From the NCBI GenBank assembly GCA_000711775.1, contig ARYC01000340.1, positions 1 to 64,000 of the forward strand: a DNA stretch of 64,000 nucleotides, in the 5' to 3' direction. The translations under genes were made by a program, and so were the position numbers. Below are positions 25,861-38,246 of this stretch, in pieces (within the stretch, counting starts at the first letter, position 1; every line of letters begins with the position of its first letter). The notes under the pieces are model-generated. The model was not told the DNA's origin and did not search any database. It was given only the letters and a program-made list of their open reading frames with translations. The stretch comes from Oxytricha trifallax (taxonomy: Eukaryota; Ciliophora; Spirotrichea; Sporadotrichida; Oxytrichidae).

Positions 25861-28800
25861 AGGATTGTTGGAATAGTTAGTTTACCTCGCTATTCAAAGA
25901 CAAATGCTAATGTCTTTAGAATTTCATACAACAACTTAACGAAGAAACCACCAACTGATAAAATGAAGCATAAGCCACCAATCATACCAAAAATAGAAAA
26001 TTATGATATCACTATATGCTTTTAAAAATACTATATTGATAGAAAAGATAAGAATTTATTTACTTTCTTATAGTAGACTGCTGAAGGATGAATCTCTTTC
26101 AAATAAATTGGGTTGAAGATAATCCTACCATTTAGCATCCTTGACAGCCATTCTTATTCAAATGGAATTATAATTGTTGATGTGACAGTTTAATTGTTCG
26201 TAGTTGGTATGATACCGCCATAACAGTCGTTTGGCTGTATTTTATTCGAGATTATTAAGCATTAATTTTCATTAGAGTAAAGACTAAAAGAGTATCGATG
26301 ATTGATACCAGAAATTTTGAAAAAAACTTTAGAAGCATTAATCAATACTTACATATTTAAATTTGATATCTGAGATTCCATAGCAGATAGGAACTCCTTT
26401 GTTGAAATTCAACTTATCACTAGCCAGTAAAAGTTACTTAAGATTGCCCAACCTGCAAAAGAAGGTAACTATCACTTAATAAAGCAAAGTAGTTTAGATC
26501 ACACTAACAGGAAATCGCTGAGGTTATCCTCCCCAGCATGAAATGATAAGTAAATTTTCTCTATATTCAAGAAATGTGCTTTTGAACCATATAAAATTAT
26601 ATGAATAAGTAAGTTATCTTAATTATATCTTCCACCAAATTATTCTATAACTCCTTATCTCATTCCCATTTATTTATTATACAGGTTCAAGTATAAACTT
26701 CCATAATGCTATAGATTTATGCAAGTGCTCAATAATAGACTTAGATCAATGATATCTTAACAAGTTCTCAGTTAGACAAAACGACATAAAAATACGTTAA
26801 ATAACAGATGAAACAAACATAAAAAATGCTTTTCTCACTTAACAAATATAACACTTCACATAATAGAGCTCTATAACAACTTAAATAAGTAGTAAAACAA
26901 TATGCATTAATGAATAAATGAGTTACAATATAAGCATTGTAAACAGTAACATTTGTGGGTTTAATGTATTTTCTTGTTATATTCCCAGATTAAATTAATG
27001 ATAGGATGAATGAAATTTACAATTTATCTACAACTTAAATGATTTTAAATATTTACATTTAATAAGAAATTATTAGAATAAAATTTAAAGTAACATTTTT
27101 TTAATAATAATATTATTTAGATATCTATAAAACTTCTGGGAAGGTATTTATGGAAGAGATATAGGAAGTATAATTTAATCAAACTCTTCAACCTATGAAA
27201 GAGCCGTCTATTTTGCTTCCCATTTTGCAAAGAAGGTTAATATGATGTCAGTTCAGTTTGCTGGTGATGCTATCTTCCTAGTTTTACAGATATAGGCGCT
27301 GATTGCTCAAAACCATCAACTTATGGAAGAGGAGTTAACTATACATACAAATTATATTGTAATAATGAAAAAAGATATTAGTAATGAAGAGAGAGTATAG
27401 CTTCGATATCCCAATACAGAAATAGTTTATAAAATGCTGCTTGCTGCATATGCTCTAGAGATTATTTAAACAAATTGAAATATCACAATTTGCTAAAACT
27501 GACCTACAGATTTGATGACTAAGAGCTACTTGGATGTCTTGAGGTTGGAGAAAAAAGAGGCTCTCTGCTAAATCCCAGGAAAAGTAGGATATAATAGTTA
27601 AAATTCAGCTTTTGGGAATAACTTGATAAATTTTGAAGATATAAGAATTGATTAGTTATTAATAATCAAAAACTTAAATAAATTATAATTATATTTTTAA
27701 AAATAATTAAATTAACACAAGTAAAGTCGAAATTAATTTATTTTACTTGGTTTGTACGGAATAATTTAGCTCAATTTTTAGACATTCTATATTTCATTAT
27801 TAAATACTTTAATTAATATTATATCCAATATAAAAAAATTTATTATATGACTAATCATTGTGAAGTGGTACCTTTTATATTTAAATTTTTATAATTTATA
27901 TTTTAAAATTTCTATAACTTTTTATTAATTGCATACTTTATTATAGATAATTAATATTTGTTCACACAAACTTTGTCATAAGCATAAGAATATTAACTGT
28001 CATTTATCATTATTATTTTATGATTTAATCATTCATTGAAAATGAAAGTAATTGTCAAAATGAAAAAAAAGAGTCAATACATGCGAGAATTCTGTATTAT
28101 AGAAAACTGAAAGGTGTAATTGCAAAATCAAGAATATTGCTTACTATGTTAAAATAATGCTGCTGATGTTGTGATTGCAGCTCTTACTGGCATCTAAGTT
28201 AATATCCTCGTTATGATTGGGCAAATTTGAAAAATAACAATTTAAATAGATAATTCAGTTGAATTCAACTTTGAAATTACTGTTGTACCAAAGCTGAAGC
28301 TTTTGATGTCATCTCTACAAGTGATATTATCTAATAAATATTTTTCTGAACTTTAAACTTAAAGACAGAATATAATTTATTGCATTATGGTTAACTTGAT
28401 AGCTAAGACATAAGTTTTAAATGGTTCATCTGCTACTGCATCATAGCATTTAAACTAAATAAAATTAGTGAAGGTGCCAGTAATGACTTTCCCAAACTGC
28501 GATTCAAAATTCTAAGTTCTCCCAATTTTATTAGTTGAGCTGTGATTCAATAGTTTAAAAGATATTAGGAATACGTTGTATGATTCCAATAAATACCAGA
28601 TAAACGAGGTAGTCACCAATACCATAGAGATGGAACAAATGTGATCCCGAATGTTAATTAGTAGATACCTTTAGGTATCAATAATACTTAATTACTTTAA
28701 CTATAGTGACGTCACTATATGAATGATACAGAAAGATAAAAATGATCTGTTGAAGTTAGAGGTGATCAATGCAAGGGAAATGTACCCTATGAAAAAGCCG

Positions 28801-29790
28801 GGAATCATGAGCAGCTCTACGGCTGAAGATTCAAAAGAGGCAAGTCTTGACCAGCTATGGCACAATGCTTATCTTTGGGAGAAATGAAACTATGATTTAA
28901 AATTAACCTTCCCAGTAAGATAATCTATGATTACAACTGCTGAAGGCACGAGAAAAAACCCTCCAGGATTAGAATCAGAAGTTGAGGACAAACCTAAGTA
29001 GCTAGTCTTCTATAGTGCTAGCGAAATAAGAAGAATAGTACTTTGGATATGTGATAAACATCTTAAAACTATATATGATAGTAAATATAATTAAGTATTT
29101 TTATTAAATAAGTCAAGGAAGTTTAATTTTTAGATTTCCCTATTTATCTAATTGAATCAATACTACTGCTTTAAGGCATGTTAGCCTAAATAATGTCCGA
29201 TTTTGCTAGTTCCAATGTGATTTTGATCATCTCCCCAAATTAATCAAGAATCACTCATGTTTTACCATTGAATTTCAAGATGCGTTAAAGTATTTCAAGA
29301 ATATTTTATTATACAGAATATTTGTCCGATGTATATATTATCGACTGATGATATTTTAATAAGCCAATCAAGTTATTATACTTTTAGGTGTTTTGGATCT
29401 CGTATTATACTAAATTTGTCTTTAATCTTATTGTCATGGTTATGTAGATTTTTAATTTTAAATTCTTAATAGGTTAATTAAAGATACAAATCATAGAAAT
29501 ACTTTACTTCTCACAATGAAAAAACATAGGTATACTTATTTAAGCTATAGTCAATATTATAGAGGAGATAACAGAGATAATAATTTTCAAAAATTATCAC
29601 TTATATGCAAAAGAAAATCTACTGAGCCACAACGATCTTAGCGTAGAAAGGATGAAAAATCCAAGATCTATTTACATTTGAGAGTTGGCTCATATTGGTG
29701 AAATACAATCAGCATGACAAAATAAAAGCTGGAGTTATAGAAAATTAGAATTTGTAAATATAATTTCATAGTTTTGTAGTTAAAGGTTCG
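25861..29790 (+). CDS. Gene B: long multi-MDS gene, unknown protein
   Basis: Protein-like plus-strand segments in the ciliate code follow one another: 25861-26078 (VFRISYNNLTKKPPTDKMKH), 26127-26367 (GMIPPQQSFGCILFEIIKHQ, RLKEYRLIPEILKKTLEAL), 26374-26537 (SFVEIQLITSQQKLLKIAQP), 27133-27476 (TYERAVYFASHFAKKVNMMS, MEEELTIHTNYIVIMKK), 27487-27650 (LLKLTYRFDDQELLGCLEV), 28143-28228, 28239-28558 (FEITVVPKLKLLMSSLQVIL), about 28560-28700, 28711-28890 (MSSSTAEDSKEASLDQLW), 28891-29045 and 29560-29790. Pointers GAT, AATT and AATTT give in-frame joins. Long AT-rich IESs fill 26540-27130, 27655-28140 and 29050-29555. It may be one large protein of over 700 residues or two neighbouring genes. No family recognised, and no start codon secured. 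Confidence 0.55.
26368..26373. other. Candidate micro-IES (6 bp) in gene B, pointer GAT
   Basis: GAT lies at 26365-26367 and 26374-26376. The interior 'atctga' carries the stop. Removing 9 bp keeps the frame across KFD-SIADRNSFVEIQL. Weak on its own because a 3-bp pointer is easily found by chance. Confidence 0.35.
27477..27486. other. Micro-IES (10 bp) in gene B, pointer AATT
   Basis: AATT lies at 27473-27476 and 27487-27490. Removing 14 bp deletes TGA and joins LEIIQTN to LLKLTYRFDDQ, with strong coding character on both sides. Confidence 0.5.
28229..28238. other. Micro-IES (10 bp) in gene B, pointer AATTT
   Basis: AATTT lies at 28224-28228 and 28239-28243. Removing 15 bp deletes the in-frame TGA and leaves MIGQIQIDNSVEFNFEITV continuous. 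Confidence 0.5.
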
Positions 29791-30840
29791 AAAATAAATG
29801 GTCTAATTGAAAATGTACAGAATAATTAACAATTAATGATGCCTTCCATTCTGATGATTGAGATTTTAAAGCAAGAATTTCATTAGATTTATTTTTTAAC
29901 ATTTTATTCTAATTAAAAATGATTGTTTAGACAAGGCTGTGTCTAATTTTTTTGTTTATGCCAACCTGCATCCTGAAATTTATAAACTTTATCAAATTTA
30001 ACAATAATTGTACGAATTTATATAATTAGGTTTTTATTAAATCATATTTGTTTATTATAAATTTTTTAAACATAAAGATTTAATTGAATCATTATGAAAC
30101 AGCAAAAGACCTTCAAACTTTCCTCCAAATCTTATTGAACATCAATTATTTTGGAAATTATTGAATAATTATAATTTTTTTTATATTATATAAATCTTTA
30201 ACAAGAATATACCACATTGATTAGTATTACTCAATCACTCATTGTTATTATAAATGATTAAGATAGAGAAATTCTAAGTAGCCAAAGAAAAATCAATTAT
30301 TTTTAGGATGATATTTGATATGATAGAGCTTATTAAGAGGTTAAATGTCCATAATAATTAATAGTCACGTATATAAAATATAAAATTAAATACATATAAT
30401 TGTTTATATAACTTTTAAATCTTTGAATAAAATTCAAAACAACTATTATAATAACAATTCTTAAAATACTTCTCAAATCGGTACTTTATTATTCTTGTAT
30501 TTTTAGGTATTAATAATATTATTCACGAAATTAACACACATCTCTTAGTTAATTTACTTTATAATATTTTATCAAGTTATAAATTTACTCATTAAACAAC
30601 TCTCAAAATGGTCTTTTGAAATTATTATTTTTATTTATGCTAGGCTATTGACTTATTTCTTTTAATTAATATTTATCAATGTTCTTTGATATTACACAAG
30701 AATGAAGCAATTGACTATTTATAAATATATGTCTGTTTTTATTCTTTTGTAGTAACCTCTTCTATTCTAGCACATCAACCAATGATTTGTGTATGTCTTT
30801 ATGAAATTCCATAAACTAATGTTAACATTAATTTTTGAAG
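29791..30840. other. AT-rich stretch, nothing supported
   Basis: Very AT-rich, low complexity. Short frames only, none with convincing composition. Confidence 0.5.
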
Positions 30841-31140
30841 ATTTTGAATGAGATGTTAGGCCCATTTGCATTAGTTGCGCTCCTTATGATTGCGGAAGGA
30901 GTCTGCTTGTTTCCTCATTTAAGCTTAAGATTATTTCAAGAGATTCTCTTAAATTCAAATAATTTCTCTGTTGTCTATGTTAATAATTAACATTGTAATT
31001 TAATATTATAATGATATGTATGTTTTAGTAAATTTCAATAATATCAAGAATATCTCAGCATTCGTAGAATTTGTTGGAGCATCAATCTTCTTGGGGATTT
31101 ATAATATGGATATAATCTCCTTGATCAAAGTATGTAAAAT
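30841..31140 (+). CDS. Membrane-protein-like MDS fragments, unknown
   Basis: A frame through the ATG at 30853 reads MLGPFALVALLMIAEGVCLF then PHLSLRLFQEILLNSNNF, a likely membrane segment followed by an amphipathic stretch. After an AT-rich gap a second segment at 31030-31131 reads FVEFVGASIFLGIYNMDIIS. It ends at a GTATGT that could be a 5' splice site. The two may belong to one protein. No pointer pair was settled on. Confidence 0.35.
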
Positions 31141-31896
31141 GAAGCAACAAAGAATAGGTACAATTTACAAATAGCAGCTAAATTAGTCTATCTTAAAAAT
31201 TATAGAGTCTAAATTAATAACTAGAAACGATATTAACATAAACCTCTTAAAATATAAATCATTAGTTGTATGCAATAAACTCAGCATAGTCTTACGTATA
31301 TATTAGTTATATTAACGTTTCTGCTTGTCAGTTGTTCTACTCACTTATTAACCTTCTTTTAGCAGTTAAATTATTATATTGATGTAATTTAAGTCATTTT
31401 AAATTAATAAATATTTTTTATTTTATTGTAAAAAGTGGTAAAATAAATGAATATTAAAATAATAAACCTTAAAATCATAAATTGTCGAAGTTACTGAAGG
31501 AATATAAGGATAATAACGATTAATTTAATTTATTAATATAATTAATCCTAATAAAGAATACAAGAGTTTTTTAAGCTTAATTCCTTTTTCGTTAGATTAA
31601 TTATCCATTTTGTACAATCTATTTGCAATGATTGTGGTCGATACCTCATTTAAATAAAGTTTCTTGATATAATTTTTTTAATTATAAAAGTTTAAAATTT
31701 GATGGACTATTTATTAACTTCGATAATTATTTAATTCAATATAAATAAATAATTTAACTGAAAATTATAAAAAATTCATTATAATTGTAATTAAACCATA
31801 AATTTATATAACTCTGAAACATATAAATATTTATTTCATAAAAACTTAAATAACCAATCAGCATAATAATTAAGCTTCAATCATATATTTTTTGGG
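31141..31896. other. AT-rich stretch, nothing supported
   Basis: Over 80 percent A+T by eye. No gene, and no repeat that I can define. Confidence 0.5.
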
Positions 31897-32510
31897 CTAA
31901 CAAGTCAAACACACCCCCAATAATGTACTGTTTTCTAATTATAGTCTGGTAAATTTTTTGACGCTGAGCAAGATTGTCACCAGCGTCTTTTGCTTTGGAG
32001 CAATAGTTTACGAGTTATGACCAAAATTTAAATTCATTTTTATATATAAAAACATCATGCAAAATGTCATAAATTTTCAAATCATTTTTTATCTTTAGCT
32101 TTCTGAAAATCATAATTTGAGTGTTTTTATCATATTCTGAGCAAAAATATAATTATTACTGTTTAAAAATCACTGTTTTGTTAATAAATTTATTAAATTT
32201 GAAAACATATACAATTAAAAATGAACATAAAAAGTGATTTTTAAACAGTAATAATTATATTTTTGCTCAGAATATGATAAAAACACTCAAATTATGATTT
32301 TCAGAAAGCTAAAGATAAAAAATGATTTGAAAATTTATGACATTTTGCATGATGTTTTTATATATAAAAATGAATTTAAATTTTGGTCATAACTCGTAAA
32401 CTATTGCTCCAAAGCAAAAGACGCTGGTGACAATCTTGCTCAGCGTCAAAAAATTTACCAGACTATAATTAGAAAACAGTACATTATTGGGGGTGTGTTT
32501 GACTTGTTAG
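31897..32510. repeat. 614-bp palindromic element with apparently identical arms
   Basis: Both ends read 'ctaacaagtcaaacacaccc' inward. I compared the two arms base by base over about 285 bp and saw no mismatch. The loop is about 45 bp of AT-rich DNA. The sequence is 5'-TAACAAG...CTTGTTA-3' at the tips, consistent with insertion at TA. No ORF. Identity this high means a recent insertion or arm-to-arm gene conversion. Confidence 0.92.
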
Positions 32511-33327
32511 TCAATTTTTGTTATTTTATGTATTTTTTTTAGTATTTCGAATTAATGAGGATTATTGCTTAAGACTATACAATTTAATCAAGTCACTACT
32601 TATTTAAAGTTTAAAAACAACCTTAATTTTATATTTATTATTAAGAAGGCTAATCATTAATCGATCCAATCATAAACGAATGATATATAAAATAACTTGT
32701 AAAAAAAGATTATATTATTTTGGTTGATTCATATCGAAATTCTATTTTGAAGATAAAAAAAATATATTTAAAAATAAGTATAAATTATAAGAAATATGAT
32801 AGAGAAATAAGAATCAAAATTTAAAAAAAATATATTGTAATTTATTAATTTAATAAAAAATATTTCGAATGGAAAATATGCAATAAAAAATAGATCTAAA
32901 GATATTCCTTAGCTATATTTATATTTACAGATATAAAAGAATAAAAAATATAATAAAATAATATTTAATGATTTTATTTTAAGAAAAATAAAAGCTATTT
33001 AAAATTAAAAGATATATAAAAACATAAAAAAATAAATGAAATTAAAGATATAATTAAAAAACAAATACTTAGATATATTACACATCTTAGAAATCACGTT
33101 TGACATGTTTCAATTGCAATTAAAAATCAACAATAATTAATAAGCACAGTCAGGCGTAAAATAGCTTATATTAACTTTTAATTTAATCATTAAAATATAT
33201 AAGTTATTCGTCTTCACTTTCACAAAGAAAAATTGTTTAAATTTTAAAATTTCGTTGAAGTTACGATATAATTATTTAGAATTGCAATTTCAAATCAACA
33301 CTAATTATTAATGATAGTCAATCGTAA
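32511..33327. other. AT-rich stretch, nothing supported
   Basis: Poly-A/T-rich, with many short 'aaaaatata' runs. No coding frame of convincing composition. Confidence 0.5.
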
Positions 33328-33469
33328 TCAAAACCCTAAAACCCCTTAATGAGGTTAATAAGAGCTTGATTTGTATAGGGTTCGTTATGGGTTGGGTTTA
33401 TTAATTGGATTTAATGTGAAATTTATGGTAAATTTATTTATTTTAATAACTCAAAATCTACTTTTTGAT

Positions 33470-34735
33470 CATTTGGTAGATGTCTGAAGTTTATCTTATT
33501 CAGCTATTACTCTATTTATATTTCTGATCTTGAGTTTGGTTTTATTATTATCGACAACTGCCATTTGTTTCATTGATTGAGAGGGTCTGTTTTAGACTAA
33601 TAAATTGCTTGATTCTTTGTTTAGCATCTTTATCGCATATTTAGAGTAGTAATCGTCGCGAGGCATATCGTACTCTATTATTATTGTTGCTATAGCCCAC
33701 ACATCCCACTAATAGTTACTATCTCTACAGTCTTCTCTTTCTGGAAAATATCCTGGAGATCTTATTACAATTCCAAGCTTTGATACTTCTACTCTTAAGG
33801 CTCTGTTGAAATCGATTATTTCTACTCTTACTGGTGAAAAGTTTATCATAATATTTTCAGGCTTCAAATCTCTGTGAACAAAGCCTAGCTTGTGTAGCTT
33901 TTTATACCTTGAAATATTTAAGTTGCTATTAAAGCAATCTACTTATGATTCCTTTGATCTCCAATGAAATCTTAGGGTCCTTTCATTAAGTGGGAGTCTA
34001 AAAGCAACATGATTCTTGGCAAGGAGAACAGCATCTAGCTTGATTTAAGTAACTTCACTCTTTAAACTTTGCTTGAGGGAGTACTTGATAATCATTAGTA
34101 AACTTCATCTAATATTTATCATCACTTAAGAGATAGATGAAAGGATATACCTTATATACGTATTATGATCATTGATAACTTTCAAATCAAAGGAGTATTC
34201 TAATATGAGATAGCTTTAAAGAGAAATTCCAAAATCAATTTAGGCAAGAACAGGAATTTTCTTATATTAAATTTTAATTTTAATCATAATCTTTGTGTTT
34301 TCAGATGCAGATTGTGCGATTTCCTTACATATTGTGTTTCACTTGTTTATGAGAGCTCTACCACTTTCGAAAATTCTCTAGGTTTTCTTTTTTTGATAAG
34401 CTTCAATTCATCTTTATGCTTTTCATTTTCTAAATCCTTTTTGTGAGCTTTTAAAAGATGCTTCCTTAGATCCCTTGTATTAGCATAGCATACTGCTTAT
34501 GTCACTCAAAGCAATCATACTTTCCATCGATTTTATCGTGCTTTAAGTATATAATTGGCTTGGCTTCTCTATGCTCATTCATATGCCTAAACCAACTTGA
34601 TTTATGAGCGAAATCTCTCACACATTACTCACAAAAGAATACTTCTACTTCTTCAGTTTATATAGGAATTTCATTAATTCCTTTCTCTTCCTCTCTGTCT
34701 CTAACACACTTGTTTGCCATTAATTGTAATTATTA
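33470..34735 (-). pseudogene. TBE 57-kDa zinc-finger/kinase ORF, diverged copy
   Basis: Minus strand, ciliate code. A first C2H2 finger reads FFCEQCVRDFAHKSSWFRHM and is followed by NEH. A second finger (YDCFE...HKQYA...LRKHLLKAH) is broken by a frame change. Downstream the kinase-like part has GFVHRDLKPENIMINF and IIDFNRAL, so the catalytic loop HRDLKPEN is intact and the DFG position reads DFN, as in the other TBE copies. Frames shift several times, so it is not expected to be functional. The family role of this protein is not known to me beyond being TBE-encoded. Confidence 0.75.
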
Positions 34736-34979
34736 ATTTCTATTTTAATAGCATCGACCTCAAGTGATAGCCCTGGTAGTTCATTATGAGAGCTCACCTC
34801 ATAGCTATCACACTTTTTATAGTTGCCAAAGGTAAGTCTCATTTAGTTTGATGGAAGTGCTGCTATTTTCCTTAAAATGTTCGAGCAATTATTTTAATTT
34901 GAATTTAAAATTATAAAACTGCCTCTATAACTGAGAGCTTATATGAGAGCTTTGCAAAGTATCAAGGGAAGTTCTTAGA

Positions 34980-35240
34980 GTATTAGCGAAGATAAATGAG
35001 CACTAAGAGACGAACCAGCTCTAAAATTGGGTGAGAAAGTAACCATTTTTACTATCAATAATAAGTTTATTATAGTACGTACCGATTTAGGAGGTGCACC
35101 TAATTAAGTACGTACTGAGGTATTTTGTGATTTTATGATTAAAAGTAGAGTACTCCTAATTAAATACTAGCATTTATTAAAGCTCTTAATTAAGTATTGG
35201 CATTTTAGGAGCTGCTCCTAATTAAGTACCTACCAATTCA
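34980..35240. repeat. Repeated GTAC/TTAATTA motifs in the TBE spacer
   Basis: Short repeats such as 'cctaattaagtac' and 'ttaattaagtattgg' lie between the divergently transcribed 57-kDa and 22-kDa ORFs. The equivalent spacers of the other two TBEs also carry GTACC/GGTAC repeats. Probably a shared bidirectional promoter region. Confidence 0.5.
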
Positions 35241-35447
35241 AATTTAAAAATATGGAACTATTACAGTAGAAATTGATATAATTCTCTCAATTAAGAACCA
35301 ATTCTCAAAACCTTCTTCATATCCTCTTTAGAGGTTGACATCCTATTGGATACTCATATTCAATAATAAGTTTTACATAGGCATATAATTGAAATCAATA
35401 AACTTAAATTTAATATAATTTCTAATATCTGTAAACAAATGTAGTCA

Positions 35448-36209
35448 ATGAATGAATCAATAAAAAGAGAGCAAGCACAAGAATTGATTCAAAGATTTAG
35501 AAGTTAGGAGGATTTGACAGCTACTTAGTGCAGCAAAGTTAGGAATTTATAGAAACTAATCTTGTTTATGTAGTTTGTTTGTTCCTGCCAACAATGGAAG
35601 ACACTAAAATTTCATTTTAAGGGCAATACTCTGCGAAGAGATTCCTAACGATCCAGAAATATCAGTGACTAAATTATACGATGATGCTATGAATGACCCA
35701 GAGGTTTCGCAGTACCTGTCTACTAAGAAGTAGTTGTCTAACAAACTACCTGAAAGAAACTATTTCTTTGGCATACTTGCAACAATCAAAGGCGATTACT
35801 TGAGAGAAATTATTCAAGAATCTCATTAAAAAAAAGGTACAGCATCTCTACAGAAGACAATAGCAAACAAGGCATCAAGATAAGTGAGAGCTGGTTGTCA
35901 GAGCTACAGAAGCACAAATATATATATATATATATATATATATCAAGTAAGAAGATTTTGTAGTTTAACTGTTTAGAAAAATCTGGTACTACCATCTTCT
36001 TAATGAAGGAAAAAAGCAAGCTTCACTGATACCGAAAGTCGTAAACAAAGTATGAAGTAAGCAAGAGACTTTATTAAAATATTAAGCTTCCAGAGTAAAT
36101 GAACATAGATTCTGGAGTTGGTAGACAGAGAAGAAACCTAGGAGGAGGGAAGACAAAGGAGAAAGAAAAGAAAGAGAAGCCAGTTCCTACTAAAAAATAT
36201 TAATTGTGA
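35448..36209 (+). CDS. TBE 22-kDa ORF, diverged copy
   Basis: Starts at ATG 35448 (MNESIKREQAQELIQRFRSQ) and ends at TGA 36207-36209. It shares with the 41.7-kb TBE the blocks PEISVTKLYDDAM, STKKQLSNKLPERNYFFGIL and YLREII, and a Lys/Glu-rich tail before the stop. A (TA)n tract at about 35918-35943 interrupts it and probably alters the frame. Function of the 22-kDa protein is unknown. It is a conserved part of TBE elements. Confidence 0.65.
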
Positions 36210-36379
36210 ATGATAATACCTCATAGATTAATATAGATATGAGGATTGAAGATGAGAAAATAAGATTAAAAATAAATAATTATTGGCTGAAATTAAATAT
36301 AATTAAGCTGCAATCAAATTTGTTAAATAATAAAAATTAATATATCAAATTAATAAAAGTAATTAAATTCTCTAAAAAC

Positions 36380-36780
36380 TCATTATTCTGAGTAGACCTC
36401 TTTTTATTAAGCTCTCTGCATTTATTCATAAAATAATTTAATTTATTGTTATAAAATGGCAGAGTGAAATTAATCACTCTCTTGATACGATTCACTTCTT
36501 TGTAAGTGATACCATTTCGTTTATAATTGTTATCAAATAATTATGCAGAGATCTTCATCTCAGGAGCTGGTGGTGAAACTTGCTTGATAGAGAAATGAGC
36601 AAAATACTTTACAGTTTCTCTTTAATAGTATTCATAATGCTTCTAATGAAATTTTGAATTCCTTAGGCTAATAATTCAGCTATAATTGCTTTAATTACTC
36701 TGCTTTCAGCAATGAGAGCGAATAGTTGATGTTCTTCCCTTTAAGAGCAGTGAAATAAACCTATTGTTTAGTATTGGTTT
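36380..36780 (-). pseudogene. TBE transposase, N-terminal remnant
   Basis: The minus strand gives GITYKEVNRIKRVINFTLPF and then NYFMNKCREL, matching the region before the first catalytic Asp in the TBE transposases at 42.2 and 60.85 kb. The similarity stops just after CREL, at about 36395, so the whole DDE catalytic part is missing. The element could only have moved with transposase from another copy. Confidence 0.7.
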
Positions 36781-36785
36781 GACTT

Positions 36786-36915
36786 ATTCACTATATATAA
36801 ACCCAAATACGTATGAACACATAGAACTTGTAAGTTGATTATAAGTTTTAAATATATCGATAAATAACGAAATTTAAAAGGACAGATTTTAACTTAATTT
36901 GAGGGTGCCGATTTA
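36786..36915 (+). repeat. Segment duplicated in inverted orientation at 46735-46868
   Basis: Shares 'atatatcgataaata', 'aaaaggacagattttaactt' and 'aatttgaggg' with the complement of 46735-46868. Both copies sit at the broken edge of a TBE fragment, so it may be the subterminal region of a diverged TBE subtype, or a common flank. Confidence 0.65.
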
Positions 36916-38246
36916 GAGTACTGTGAAGATGGGTAAAAATTGAAGATTTTATTTTGAGACCATACTTACCTGTCTTATAGAGTTTGAGATGCTGATCAAG
37001 AATATATGGGGTTTATACCCTATTGACCGATCAGTTTTAAAGTTTTACCATTCACACTATTTGTGATATGATGCGGTTTTAATTCCACATTTGAATTAAG
37101 TTTGATTTTTATTAATTAATAATTACTACTTTAATAATTAAACTTATAAATGAAATAAAAAAGTGATAAATTTGCAATGGTTATCGCATTTTCTTTATTA
37201 GCCACACAACTCAAACACACTCTACTAACTTCACTGCGCTTTGTGTGCACTTTGTAGAGCAACTCACGCTCTTTCGATCCGTGTCTATGAATTTGCATAT
37301 ATGCATATTTTCATAATTTGCTCGTGAAAGCCGCGCTAATTTTGCACTATAATGTTTTTTACAATGGGATAGCGTTATAGCAATGCTATTCTTGCACTAT
37401 TAATTCAAGGTAAATTTTATTAATTCACGCTACTTACACTTTTTACTGAGTTCTTTAATACACGCTATTTAATTCACACAAGTGATCAAGACAAGCAACT
37501 ATAAAATATTTTATTACTAATTTTAGCTAATTATATACTCTATAAAAAGGCACTTATTTACTAAGTTATTTAACTGACATTTTTAAATTGTTGTTTAAAT
37601 ATATTTATTTCAATTCAATTTACTTATTTGCAAAATTCTACTATTTAGCATATATCTCACTATATAATGCTATCAATAGTTCTAAGTATTATAGATAACA
37701 AAAAGTGCATAATATGGATTTAAAAATCATGTTGATTTATTCTTTTCTTCAAAATTTAATCAACTAAAGGTAATGAAAATTAGGGTTATAATATTTTATA
37801 CAATTTTTATACAATTGTAAGTAACTGATAAATTCAAGTTCTTAATTTGCTTTAAATTTATTGTAATATACGGATAATTTGAGATTAAGAGCATCATAAT
37901 AGTATATCCAAATTATAATTAATTATCTAATTTTAATATGATAGTCAACGAGGTAAGTACGTATAAACTTGAAAGTAAAGATAACCGGTTTTCATTTTAC
38001 CTATTTTTTCATATTTCTAAAAATAATGCAATGTCAAAGTTATAATTATTATATAATAAAATAAAGTCTCAAACCGATTACTTCACTTTAGAAATTGATT
38101 CTACTCAAACTGCATTCAATTTCAATAAATTTATATGTAGCTGAGTGAGATAGCTGGTAAAATTGAGAATTGATATATAGATTTTGTATTTATAAAGAAA
38201 GTAAGGTTAATTTTTCAATACAATTTTTAATAAATTTAATACCTTA
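36916..38246. other. AT-rich stretch, nothing supported
   Basis: Slightly GC-richer at 36920-37060 and 37200-37330, but no frame looked coding on both composition and length. No repeats beyond simple A/T runs. Confidence 0.45.

Larger units (their letters stand above)
33328..36840 (-). mobile_element. Degraded TBE transposon, inverted, transposase largely lost
   Basis: The end at 33328 reads TCAAAACCCTAAAACCCC followed by 'ttaatgaggtt', matching the ends of the TBEs at 41714 and 60335. Going inward the order is kinase and zinc fingers of the 57-kDa ORF (minus strand), a spacer, the 22-kDa ORF (plus strand), and then only the N-terminal part of the transposase (minus). That is the TBE order in inverted orientation. 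The far terminal repeat was not found: the element merges near 36.79-36.84 kb into a segment also present, inverted, at 46735-46868. The copy diverges well below the other two and is inactive. Confidence 0.85.

Noticed and set aside
35810-36019. Minus-strand ORF with an IYIYIYIYI run
   Set aside because: Reads through a (TA)n tract antisense to the 22-kDa ORF of the degraded TBE.
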